Source of the DNA: an uncultured Clostridia bacterium
GTDB taxonomy: Bacteria; Bacillota; Clostridia; TANB77; CAG-508
Direction: 5' to 3'
Length of the DNA stretch: 40,892 nucleotides
Assembly (NCBI GenBank): GCA_947599825.1
Contig: CANQFS010000009.1
Location: forward strand, 1 to 40,892
The notes under the pieces were generated by a model. It searched no databases, was not told the DNA's origin, and was given only the letters and a program-made list of their open reading frames with translations. The first letter of the stretch is position 1; each line of letters opens with the position of its first letter. The translations under genes and the position numbers were made by a program. Positions 8,211-16,465 of the stretch are shown here, piece after piece.

Positions 8211-10208
8211 TTAGTATTTTACTACCAATTTGTTAAATTTGCTATTGATATAGCTTTCTAGTTTTTGCATAAATTCTTCTGCATTTATTTCTTTTTTTGC
8301 TACCATATCTAAGCCTTTTTCCCAGCTTGCTGTTAGTTTTGGGTTTAGCATGTCTGGCATTGATGATGCTACTACGTCATATATGATTTCGCCTTTTTTA
8401 GTTGGGGTTATAATTTGCGTTTTTGTGTTGATAGCTATATATGATATTTTTTCTAATTTTTTTATTATTTCTGCTCTTGTTGCACTTGTTCCAATTCCTG
8501 CACCTTTAATTTGCTCTCTTAATTCCTCTTCTTCTATTAGTTTTCCTGCATTTTCCATGGCAAGTATCATTGAACCTGAGTTATACCTAGTTGGTGGAGA
8601 TGTTTCTGAATCCTTTGTTTCGAAGTTTTTAGTATTTATTTCTTGACCTTTTTTTAATTTGTTAAGTATTTCTAAGTTTGCAGTATCTTTTTTCTCTTCT
8701 GAATCTCCTTCATTTTTGTCTTCTTGACCTTCTTGTGTTTCTTTGTTAATTTGCTTTTCTGATTCATTATTTTTTTCTACCTGTTTTTTTCCTCCGTCCC
8801 CTAATACAGCTAAATATCCAATATTAGTGCAAACTTTTCCACTGGTATTAAATTCTTCTTCGTCGATTTTGATGGTAACGGAAATTTTATTATATTCTGC
8901 TGGTGGAAAGAAAATTGCTAGAAATCTTTTTACAATAAGTATATATACTTGTTTGTGCAAATCTTTTAGCTTTTCATAGTTTTCAAATCCTTGCCCTGTT
9001 GGAATGATAGCATAGTGGTCTGTTATTTTGCTGTCATTTACATATTTTGTTTTTATTAAATTTGTAGAGTATTTTTCTTCTGACATTTTCTTTAAATAGC
9101 CTTGTATTTCTTCATTTTGGAAGCCTTTGGCTAGTCCATTCAAATTTTTTGAAATGACTTTGGCTACTGCAGTTGATAGAACTCTTGCATCTGTTCTTGG
9201 ATATGTTACTAATTTTTGTTCATATAAGTTTTGAATAATTTCTAAAGTTTCATCTGGTTTTATTTTAAAGCGTTTTGTACATTCGTTTTGAATTTCTGCT
9301 AGGTTAAATAAAAGTGGAGCATTTTCTTTTTGCTTACTCTTTTTTACTTCTTCTACAATTGCTTTTTTATCTTTTAACGATATTATAAAGTCTTTGGCAT
9401 CTTCTATTTTTTTAAAGCCTGATTCATTATATAGTTTTGGTGAATCTTTTAGTTTAGATTTTTCACTTACTTTCCATTCTGCCTTAAAGGAACTTGTTTC
9501 GTCTCCAAATTCGCCTATTACTTTATAAAATGGTGTTTTTACAAAGTTTCTAATTTCTCTTTCGCGAGAAACAACCATTCCTAAAACACAAGTCATAACA
9601 CGTCCAACTGATATAGATGCTCTTTCTTCTTCAATTTGTTTGGCTACTCTTCTTCCATATATAATTGAAAGAAGTCTTGAAAAGTTGATTCCGATAAGAT
9701 AGTCTTCTTTTGCCCTTAGATATGCTGAATCTGACAAACTATTATATTCTTCTAAGTTTTTTGCCTCTGCTATGCCTCTTTTTATTTCTTCTTCTGTTTG
9801 TGAGTCTATCCATACACGTTTCTTTTGTTTTCCTTGCACTCCTACCATTTGGTCTACTAGGCGATATATATATTCTCCTTCACGCCCTGAGTCGGTTGCT
9901 ACATAAATGCAAGTTACATCTTCTCTTTTAAGTAGATTTTCTATTATATGAAATTGTTTTTCTACGCTTGGTATGACTTCATATTTATATTCTTTTGGCA
10001 TAAAAGGAAGTGTGTCAAGCCTCCATAGTTTTAGTTTCTCGTCATATTTTTCTGGATATGACATAGTAACTAAATGGCCGACACACCAAGTTACAATCCA
10101 TTCATTTGATTCTAAATAGCCATCTTTTCTGGTTGTACCTATTCCTAATACTTTGGCAAATTCCATAGCAACTGATGGCTTTTCTGTAATTAGTAGTTGT
10201 TTTGGCAT
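8211..10208 (-). CDS. topB: DNA topoisomerase III (type IA)
   Basis: Relaxes and decatenates DNA by single-strand passage. 665 residues: an N-terminal TOPRIM domain with LLITEKPSVA and the metal-binding stretch ATDSGREGEYIYR, then the type IA core with the catalytic tyrosine in KLVTYPRTDARVL, and the TSPPTRYNSGSMILAMENAGK and GIGTSATRAEII motifs typical of Firmicutes TopB. A highly charged Glu/Lys/Asn insertion of about 50 residues (starting EKNNESEKQINKETQEG) interrupts the region before that motif. There is no C-terminal zinc-finger tail, so it resembles TopB more than TopA. It lies 29 bases after the DUF3298-like gene and is probably co-transcribed with it. Confidence 0.94.
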   Translation of the reverse strand: MPKQLLITEKPSVAMEFAKVLGIGTTRKDGYLESNEWIVTWCVGHLVTMSYPEKYDEKLKLWRLDTLPFMPKEYKYEVIPSVEKQFHIIENLLKREDVTCIYVATDSGREGEYIYRLVDQMVGVQGKQKKRVWIDSQTEEEIKRGIAEAKNLEEYNSLSDSAYLRAKEDYLIGINFSRLLSIIYGRRVAKQIEEERASISVGRVMTCVLGMVVSREREIRNFVKTPFYKVIGEFGDETSSFKAEWKVSEKSKLKDSPKLYNESGFKKIEDAKDFIISLKDKKAIVEEVKKSKQKENAPLLFNLAEIQNECTKRFKIKPDETLEIIQNLYEQKLVTYPRTDARVLSTAVAKVISKNLNGLAKGFQNEEIQGYLKKMSEEKYSTNLIKTKYVNDSKITDHYAIIPTGQGFENYEKLKDLHKQVYILIVKRFLAIFFPPAEYNKISVTIKIDEEEFNTSGKVCTNIGYLAVLGDGGKKQVEKNNESEKQINKETQEGQEDKNEGDSEEKKDTANLEILNKLKKGQEINTKNFETKDSETSPPTRYNSGSMILAMENAGKLIEEEELREQIKGAGIGTSATRAEIIKKLEKISYIAINTKTQIITPTKKGEIIYDVVASSMPDMLNPKLTASWEKGLDMVAKKEINAEEFMQKLESYINSKFNKLVVKY

Positions 10209-10237
10209 ATTAAATATCCTTTTCTAATTAATGGCAA

Positions 10238-11089
10238 TTATATTTTGATGATATCCATTTCAGATGTATAGTTTGAATTTCCATAAGGGTATATGATATA
10301 TAGTTGTCCTTCTGGTCCTACAAAGAAATAGTTTACATTGTCTGTTACATACATAGCATTATTGATGTCTCTTTTGTATATGGTTTGTCCTGTTTGTGCT
10401 AGTGCTTCTGCTATTGCTTCTGCTTGTTTGCTTGCTTCTGTTACTTGTTTTTCTATTTTTTGATTTACTTCGCTTTTATCTATTTCTCTTGCTTCTAAGA
10501 TTTCATTTAGTGTTACTTTTTTCTTTGTTTCTATATCATAGTTGTAGGTTTGTACTATAATTCTTTGTGGACTGTCGCCTTCTTTTAAGGTTGCTTTTAT
10601 TACTAATGATAATATATTTTCATTTAGGTAAGCAACATATTCTAGGTTATAAATAGTATAGATTGTACTATTATTAATTATATCTCCTGCTTTGTTGGCA
10701 AATATAGATTGGGTTGTAACATTAAATTCTTCTCCTGCTTCTGATCTTACATTAAATACTGGTAATTTTATGTTCAAACTATATTTTTCATTTTCTTCTT
10801 CTACTGTTTGTGTTGTATATACAACGTCTTTTTCTTCTAAGCCTATATATTTTTCTATAGAAGAGGTGTCGTAACCTTGTGCGTCAAATGTATTGTTAAA
10901 TAGGCTATTGAATTCTTCTTTTACTTTTTCTAAATCCACTTCATTATTTTCGTTGTTTATATTATTGTTTTGGTCGCTTTCTGTATTTTCACTTGGATTG
11001 CTTAGAAATACTTGATAATATACTCCTGCTACAATTGCAATTACACAAATGGTAGTAATAGCAATATATAATAAATTTCTTTTTTTCAT
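10238..11089 (-). CDS. Membrane-anchored extracytoplasmic protein, DUF3298/RsiV-like
   Basis: 283 residues. An N-terminal membrane segment (LLYIAITTICVIAIVAGVYY) is followed by an Asn/Glu-rich linker and an extracytoplasmic domain. That domain reads like DUF4163/DUF3298 proteins: YSLNIKLPVFNV near its start, YNYDIETKKKVTLNEIL in the middle and a final beta-rich GPEGQLYIIYPYGNSN. In RsiV this fold binds lysozyme, but here there is no anti-sigma domain and no sigma factor next door, so regulation of a sigma factor is not supported. A good sigma-A promoter lies just upstream, and AAGGAGG precedes the start by about 11 bases. The family assignment is from motif memory only. Confidence 0.6.
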   Translation of the reverse strand: MKKRNLLYIAITTICVIAIVAGVYYQVFLSNPSENTESDQNNNINNENNEVDLEKVKEEFNSLFNNTFDAQGYDTSSIEKYIGLEEKDVVYTTQTVEEENEKYSLNIKLPVFNVRSEAGEEFNVTTQSIFANKAGDIINNSTIYTIYNLEYVAYLNENILSLVIKATLKEGDSPQRIIVQTYNYDIETKKKVTLNEILEAREIDKSEVNQKIEKQVTEASKQAEAIAEALAQTGQTIYKRDINNAMYVTDNVNYFFVGPEGQLYIIYPYGNSNYTSEMDIIKI

Positions 11090-11122
11090 AAAATATGCTA
11101 ACCTCCTTATTTTTCTTCGTTT

Positions 11123-11151
11123 ATTATATCATTGCTATTTTGATAATGCAA
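11123..11151 (-). promoter_or_regulatory. Sigma-A promoter for the DUF3298-like gene and topB
   Basis: On the minus strand TTGCAT (11151-11146) and TATAAT (11128-11123) are separated by 17 bases. The start codon at 11089 lies about 30 bases downstream of the -10. Confidence 0.72.
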
Positions 11152-11178
11152 TAAAAAATGAGAAAGTTTATGTATAAT

Positions 11179-11209
11179 AAAAGAGATTACATTTTTGTAA
11201 CCTCTTTTT
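11179..11209 (-). terminator. Terminator after the ferredoxin gene
   Basis: Inverted repeat AAAGAGNTTACA/TGTAANCTCTTT with a short T-rich loop, 20 bases past the ferredoxin stop and followed on the minus strand by TTTTATTATA. It could also work on the other strand. Confidence 0.75.
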
Positions 11210-11228
11210 GTGTATATGATTATTTTTT

Positions 11229-11465
<237 letters not shown>

Positions 11466-11474
11466 TTAACTTTT

Positions 11475-12398
11475 TTATATTTCATCTTCTTGCATATTCT
11501 TTTTGTCCATTTTTTCTAATTTTTCTAGTGCTTGTAATTCTTTCAAGTTTTCCTTTTCTTCTTCATCTACAATTTCTTCTTCTCCGTTTTTTATGATTTT
11601 TACATCTTTGGCATCATATTTTTTATAATAATTTTCTCCGTTATCGTCTTTTAGCTTTACTCTTAGACGTTCTTTTAGAGTTTCTACTCCTTCTACGGTT
11701 CCTTCTCCATCTGCTGTTTTTACAATGGCTCCTATTTTTGGAAGTCTTTTCATTTTTTCTTCATATACGTCTTGTTCATATTTTAAGCAACACATTAATC
11801 TTCCACAATTGCCTGATATTTTTGAAGGATTTAATGACATGTTTTGCTCTTTTGCCATTTTTATGGATACGGTTTCAAAGTTTCCTAAGAATGAACAACA
11901 ACATAGTTCTCTTCCACAAACGCCATTTCCACCTATTCTTTTTACTTCGTCTCTTACTCCTATTTGTCTTAGCTCTATTCTTGTTTTGAAAATGCTTGCT
12001 AAATCTTTTACTAAGTCTCTAAAGTCAATTCTCCCTTCTGCTGTAAAGTAAAATAGCACTTTGCTGTTGTCAAATTTGAATTCTACATCTGTTAGAGTCA
12101 TATCTAAGTTATGTTCTTTTATTTTCTTTTTACATATTTCAAAGGCTTCTTTTTCTTTTATTTTGTTTTCTTCTTCCTGCTTTTTGTCTTTATATGTTGC
12201 TATACGAATTACTTTTTTTAATGGTTTTACTATATTTTCATCTGGCATTGTTCGATTGCTAATAACTACCTGTCCATATTCTTGCCCTTGCGTTGTTTCT
12301 ACAATAACAAAGTCTTTATTGGTAATTTCTAATTCCCCAGGGTCAAAGAAATATACTTTTCCTGGCTTTTTAAATCGAACTCCTACTATATTTTTCAT
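11475..12398 (-). CDS. ricT: PSP1-domain protein RicT (YaaT)
   Basis: 307-residue cytoplasmic protein of the RicA-RicF-RicT complex, which in B. subtilis binds [4Fe-4S] clusters and affects RNase Y processing, biofilm and sporulation. The PSP1 domain spans the middle, with the hallmark cysteine clusters CGRELCCCSFL and CGRLMCCLKYEQ. The N-terminus KNIVGVRFKKPGKVYFFDPG and the Glu/Lys-rich C-terminal tail fit the family. It overlaps the 3' end of holB by 29 bases, with GGGAGG eight bases before its ATG, reproducing the holB-yaaT order of B. subtilis. RicA and RicF are not in the window. Confidence 0.93.
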   Translation of the reverse strand: MKNIVGVRFKKPGKVYFFDPGELEITNKDFVIVETTQGQEYGQVVISNRTMPDENIVKPLKKVIRIATYKDKKQEEENKIKEKEAFEICKKKIKEHNLDMTLTDVEFKFDNSKVLFYFTAEGRIDFRDLVKDLASIFKTRIELRQIGVRDEVKRIGGNGVCGRELCCCSFLGNFETVSIKMAKEQNMSLNPSKISGNCGRLMCCLKYEQDVYEEKMKRLPKIGAIVKTADGEGTVEGVETLKERLRVKLKDDNGENYYKKYDAKDVKIIKNGEEEIVDEEEKENLKELQALEKLEKMDKKNMQEDEI

Positions 12399-13269
12399 TC
12401 ATTTCCTCCCACATATTCATTACAAGATAGTCAATGCACATATCATAGTTGCTACTGGCTAATAATCTTTTTTTTGTTTGCTCTACATATTGAATGCAAT
12501 TCCATTTTTCTTTTGTATGATATAAAACTACATTTATATATTCTAATATTTCTTGTATTTTTTCTTTTTGCTCATATAGTATTTTTGCTTGCTTTAAGGC
12601 TGTAATTTTATCTTGCTTTCCTATTTTTTCTATTAGTTCATCTACTTCTTCATAAATTTCTTTTTCTTCTTGTAGTTTAATGGCTTTGCTAATACTTCCT
12701 TCACTTTTAGAAATCAATTTTTCTGCTAATTCTATTTGCATTTGCTCTTTTAGATATTCTTCTATTTTTGTTTCTTCTATTGGTTCAAAAGAAACTTTAA
12801 TACACCTTGATTTTATTGTATTTAACAATTTGCTTTCATTTGCAGTTGTTAATATAATTGTAGCATACTCTGGTGGCTCTTCTAAAGTTTTTAATAAACA
12901 ATTCTGTGCTTCTTTTGTCATAGCATCACTATCTATAATAAGATAGACTTTTTTTGTAGAAGTAATTGGTTTTTCTAATATTTTTTCTTGCATTTGACGA
13001 ATTTGCTCTATTTTTATGCTGTTGTTTTCTGGCTCTATTTCATAAAAATCTGGGTGGTTATGATTATGATATTTTTGACAAGACAAACAATTTTCATTTT
13101 CTTCTTTTTCTAAGCATAAAAGTTTTCTTGCAAATTCTCTTGCAAAAAGTGTTTTTCCTATGCCTTCTATTCCAGAAAATAGGTAACTATGCAAAATATG
13201 ATTTTCACTAATTGCTTTATTTAAAAATGTTTTTACTTTTTCATTTCCTACAATATTATTAAAGCTCAA
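12370..13269 (-). CDS. holB: DNA polymerase III delta' subunit
   Basis: Clamp-loader subunit of the replicative polymerase. 299 residues with Walker A-like GIEGIGKT near residue 35, the zinc-module region ENCLSCQKYHNHNHPDF, the helix IDSDAMTKEAQNCLLKTLEEPP with TTANESKLLNTIKSRC (SRC motif), then the lid and collar helices. It starts at TTG 13269: AAAGGAG sits nine bases upstream and the N-terminus (SFNNIVGNEKV) matches the family. The stop lies within ricT, so the two are translationally linked. The 132-base gap to lepB is AT-rich, with no clear promoter. Confidence 0.93.
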   Translation of the reverse strand: MSFNNIVGNEKVKTFLNKAISENHILHSYLFSGIEGIGKTLFAREFARKLLCLEKEENENCLSCQKYHNHNHPDFYEIEPENNSIKIEQIRQMQEKILEKPITSTKKVYLIIDSDAMTKEAQNCLLKTLEEPPEYATIILTTANESKLLNTIKSRCIKVSFEPIEETKIEEYLKEQMQIELAEKLISKSEGSISKAIKLQEEKEIYEEVDELIEKIGKQDKITALKQAKILYEQKEKIQEILEYINVVLYHTKEKWNCIQYVEQTKKRLLASSNYDMCIDYLVMNMWEEMNEKYSRSSI

Positions 13270-13401
13270 GTTTGCTTGCTCCTTTTCTAAGTTATGCTTT
13301 TTTAGTTATGCTACGTTTTTTGTTTCTGTTTTAATTACTTTTTTACTAATTTTGATTTTTTATTTCTTATTTTTTATTTTTTTAGTGACCATAGTAATAT
13401 T

Positions 13402-14022
13402 TTAAACTTTTCCAAATAAGTTAAGTGGCCAAAAACGAATCCATACTTTACTTTCTATTTTTTCTATTGGAATGCAACCAAATTTTCTACAGTCCATACT
13501 ATATTGTCTGTTATCTCCCATTGCAAATACATAGCCTTCTGGTACAGTGAAGTCTATTAAATTTGCGTGACTTGGCTCTGTTATTACTGTATTTTCTAAA
13601 TAGTCTTCTTTTAATTCTTCTCCATTAATATATACTTTTCCATTTTCTATTTTTACTTGATCACCTGGAAGTGCAATAACTCTTTTTATAAAACTCTTTT
13701 TTCCTACTTCTAATACATAATAAGTAAATTTATTAAACCAGCCTTCTTTTTCTTCATAGACTGCCTTTACTCCAGATGGTTCATCGCTACTTGGTGCTTC
13801 AAAGGTAATAATATCTCCTCTTTCTGGTATTTCATGAAAGGTTCTGGATAAACGATTTAAAATTAGCCTTTGATTTTGCTTTAATGTAGGAAACATTGAA
13901 GTTTGCTTTACTACTGTTGGTGTTCCTACAAAATAACGAATTAATAGTGCAAGTACAATTGCTATAACAATGCAATAAGTCCATTCTAAAATTTCTTTTG
14001 TTGTATTACTAATATGAAACAT
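13402..14022 (-). CDS. lepB: Signal peptidase I
   Basis: Membrane serine protease that removes signal peptides after Sec export. 206 residues: one N-terminal membrane helix (EWTYCIVIAIVLALLIRYFV), the catalytic Ser in QTSMFPTL, the catalytic Lys in FIKRVIALPGD, and the conserved GDNRQYSMDCRKFG box with Ser/Asp. Length and single helix match the SipS/P-type enzymes of Firmicutes. It has its own promoter (14053-14081) and a good AAAGGAGAG ribosome site, so it is probably transcribed apart from walRK. Confidence 0.95.
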   Translation of the reverse strand: MFHISNTTKEILEWTYCIVIAIVLALLIRYFVGTPTVVKQTSMFPTLKQNQRLILNRLSRTFHEIPERGDIITFEAPSSDEPSGVKAVYEEKEGWFNKFTYYVLEVGKKSFIKRVIALPGDQVKIENGKVYINGEELKEDYLENTVITEPSHANLIDFTVPEGYVFAMGDNRQYSMDCRKFGCIPIEKIESKVWIRFWPLNLFGKV

Positions 14023-14052
14023 TTTATTCTCTCTCCTTTTTTTATCTACTCT

Positions 14053-14081
14053 ATTATAGTTCGTTTTTTCTTATTTTGCAA
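14053..14081 (-). promoter_or_regulatory. Sigma-A promoter for lepB
   Basis: TTGCAA (14081-14076), a 17-base spacer, then TATAAT (14058-14053) on the minus strand, 31 bases before the lepB start. Confidence 0.72.
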
Positions 14082-14094
14082 GACTAGTATTTTT

Positions 14095-15540
14095 TTATTT
14101 TGTTGGTATACGTATAACTACTTCTGTGCCTTTTCCTTTTTCGCTTTTTATGTCTATACTTCCTTTGTTTTGGTCTAGAATTTCTTTGGCAATTGATAGT
14201 CCAAGACCTGTTCCTCCCATTTCTCTAGTACGTGCTTTGTCTACACGATAAAAACGGTCGAAAATTCGGCTTAAATCTTCTTCTGGAATTCCTATTCCGT
14301 TGTCTATTACCTTTATGTAGGCATCATTATATACAAAACCTACATATATTTTGATATTTCCTCCGTCTGGTGTGTATTTTATGCTGTTGGTCATAATGTT
14401 TAATACTACTCTTTCAATGCCATCTTTGTCTGCTTTTACTGGTGGTACATTAGCTGTTACAAAACATTCTACTTGATGCCCTTTTTTGTCTATTTCTAAT
14501 TGTAATTTTTCTTGGCATTTCTTTACTAATTCTCCTAAATCAAATTCACTTGCTTCTTTCTTAACTTTGTTGCTGTCGTAACGAGATAAGATTAGTAAGT
14601 CGGTAACTAATTTTGCCATTCTTCTTGCTTCTGATGCGATTACATTTAGGAATTTATCTTTTGTTTCTTTGTCATATTCGCCTTCTAGTAAAGTGTCTGC
14701 ATAGCCCATAATTGAAGTAATTGGTGTTTTTAGTTCGTGTGATACGTCTGCTACGAATTCTTTTCTCATATTGTCTAGTTTTACGTGCTCTGTAATATCT
14801 TGTATTACTACAATAATGCCTGATGGTCTATCTTTTTCATCTTTAAAAGATGCAAAGAATATGTTTAGGTATTTATCATCTACTTGTGCTCTTTGCTCGG
14901 AAGATGTCCAATTTTCTAGGTAAATTGTTTTTTCTAAGTTAATGTCCATATTTATTTTTTGAAAGATTTTTTCAAATGTATTATCATTTTGTGTTAGTTT
15001 CAATAGTTCTGTTGCTGCTGGATTAATGTGCATAATATTGCCTTCCATGTCAAAAGCAATAACCCCGTCTGTCATGTGAAGTAAAATTGTTTCAATTTGA
15101 TTTTTTTGACGATTTACTTCTTTTAAGTTTTCTTGTAGTTCATGCGTCATAATGTTAAATGCACTTGTTAATTCATCAGTTTGGGTTTTATTTTTTCCTT
15201 CTTCTATATAATCTAGCATTACATTTTCGCCTGCTGTAATTTTTGGAACGCGATTAATTAGTTTTGTAATTGGATCTACTACTACTTTTGCTACAAATAT
15301 TCCAATTAGAATGCAAATAAGTCCAAAAACAAAAATTAAAATAATGGTAATAGCTTTTATACTTTGTATTTGTTTTAAAAATAATTCTTCTATTTGTTGT
15401 ATTTGTTCTTGATTTTGTATAATGGCAGATAAGTCTATATTTTGTAAATAAAAGATAGATACTGCCCCCATTACAGTAATTAAAAGTATGCCTAATATGC
15501 TAAAAAGTAATATAATTTTTAGTTGCACATTTTTTATCAT
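14095..15540 (-). CDS. walK: WalK-type sensor histidine kinase
   Basis: 481-residue kinase of the cell-wall homeostasis system. Two membrane helices flank a short external stretch of about 30-40 residues (residues roughly 10-75), much smaller than the external sensor domain of B. subtilis WalK. Then come a HAMP domain (KVVVDPITKLINRVPKI), a PAS domain (DGVIAFDMEGNIMHINPAA), HisKA with DVSHELKTPITSIMGYADTL, and HATPase with N, G1 (IKVIDNGIGIPEE) and G2 (GTGLGLSIAKEIL) boxes. It lies downstream of walR with a hairpin between them. The short sensor loop implies the signal is read differently from Bacillus. Confidence 0.92.
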   Translation of the reverse strand: MIKNVQLKIILLFSILGILLITVMGAVSIFYLQNIDLSAIIQNQEQIQQIEELFLKQIQSIKAITIILIFVFGLICILIGIFVAKVVVDPITKLINRVPKITAGENVMLDYIEEGKNKTQTDELTSAFNIMTHELQENLKEVNRQKNQIETILLHMTDGVIAFDMEGNIMHINPAATELLKLTQNDNTFEKIFQKINMDINLEKTIYLENWTSSEQRAQVDDKYLNIFFASFKDEKDRPSGIIVVIQDITEHVKLDNMRKEFVADVSHELKTPITSIMGYADTLLEGEYDKETKDKFLNVIASEARRMAKLVTDLLILSRYDSNKVKKEASEFDLGELVKKCQEKLQLEIDKKGHQVECFVTANVPPVKADKDGIERVVLNIMTNSIKYTPDGGNIKIYVGFVYNDAYIKVIDNGIGIPEEDLSRIFDRFYRVDKARTREMGGTGLGLSIAKEILDQNKGSIDIKSEKGKGTEVVIRIPTK

Positions 15541-15562
15541 TATATTTTCTCCTTATGGAAAA

Positions 15563-15589
15563 TGCACAAAAGGCTTTTCCTTTTGTGCA
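15563..15589 (-). terminator. Hairpin between walR and walK (possible attenuator)
   Basis: Perfect 11-bp inverted repeat TGCACAAAAGG/CCTTTTGTGCA with a 5-base loop, 14 bases past the walR stop and followed by TTTT on the minus strand. The walK ribosome site AAGGAG comes right after. It would lower walK expression relative to walR or protect the upstream message. Confidence 0.75.
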
Positions 15590-15602
15590 CCCTCTTATTT
15601 TT

Positions 15603-16328
15603 CTATTTTGATGCGATATAATATCCAACGCCTCTTTTTGTGATTAAGATTTTAGGATTTGAAGTGTCTTTTTCTATTTTTTCACGAATTCTTCTTACTG
15701 TAACATCTACCGTACGAATGTCTCCATAATATTCATAGCCCCATACCTTTTCTAAAAGGGTTTCTCTTGTGACTACTTGTCCTGGTTGGTTTGCTAAATA
15801 CCTTAATACTTCAAATTCTCTTAATGTTAAATCTATTACTTCTCCACGCACTTTTACTTCAAATTTGTTTAAATCTAGTGTTAAATCTCCTATGGTTATA
15901 ATGTTAGCTTCTGTTTTTGAGTCGCCATCTTCTATTTGCTTTTCGCTTATTTCTGCTTTTCTTAAATTTGCTTTTACTCTTGCTACTAATTCTCTTACGC
16001 TGAAAGGCTTTGTTATATAGTCATCTGCTCCTAGTTCTAACCCTAATATTTTGTCTATTTCTTCATCTTTTGCTGAAATCATAAGGATAGGAATATTTAA
16101 GGTTTGCCTTATTCTTTTACATACGGTAAGCCCATCTATTTTTGGAAGCATGATATCTAGTAATACTAAGTTCGGCTTTTGTTCTAATGCGATTCGTACT
16201 GCTTCTTCTCCGTCATTTGCTTCTAGTGTGTTATATCCTTCTTTTTGTAAGTTATAAACTAACATTTCTACAATGGTTTTTTCATCGTCTACAATGAGAA
16301 TTGTTTTTTTATCTAAATTTTCTTCCAT
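15603..16328 (-). CDS. walR: WalR-type response regulator (OmpR family)
   Basis: 241 residues. The receiver domain has the acidic pocket VDDEK, the phospho-acceptor Asp in LLDIMLPKIDG, Thr/Ser in MISAKDEEID and Lys in YITKPFSVREL. The C-terminal winged helix (DLTLREFEVLRYLANQPGQVV, VWGYEYYGDIRTVDVTVRRIREKIE) is close to WalR/YycF. It has its own promoter (16360-16388) after the rpoC terminator and is paired with walK downstream. In Firmicutes WalR controls autolysin and peptidoglycan genes and is often essential. An extra Glu/Asp-rich linker (EKQIEDGDSKTEAN) joins the two domains. Confidence 0.93.
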   Translation of the reverse strand: MEENLDKKTILIVDDEKTIVEMLVYNLQKEGYNTLEANDGEEAVRIALEQKPNLVLLDIMLPKIDGLTVCKRIRQTLNIPILMISAKDEEIDKILGLELGADDYITKPFSVRELVARVKANLRKAEISEKQIEDGDSKTEANIITIGDLTLDLNKFEVKVRGEVIDLTLREFEVLRYLANQPGQVVTRETLLEKVWGYEYYGDIRTVDVTVRRIREKIEKDTSNPKILITKRGVGYYIASK

Positions 16329-16359
16329 GGAAAATCCGCCTTTCTTTTCTTTCTACTTA

Positions 16360-16388
16360 GTTATATCATAATCTTTTTATTTACACAA
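16360..16388 (-). promoter_or_regulatory. Sigma-A promoter for walRK
   Basis: TTGTGT (16388-16383), a 17-base spacer, then TATAAC (16365-16360) on the minus strand, about 32 bases before the walR ATG. Confidence 0.65.
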
Positions 16389-16413
16389 GTGTTTTTCTAT
16401 ACTTTTTTTACTT

Positions 16414-16456
16414 TATAAAAAAAGAATGAATCATTTGTGAATCATTCTTTTTTTAT
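16414..16456 (-). terminator. Terminator after rpoC
   Basis: Stem GAATGATTCA/TGATTCATTC-type (one mismatch) extended by A-T pairs, with a 4-base loop and a run of seven T on the minus strand. It lies 10 bases past the rpoC stop and separates the polymerase operon from walRK. Confidence 0.85.
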
Positions 16457-16465
16457 ATTATTTTT

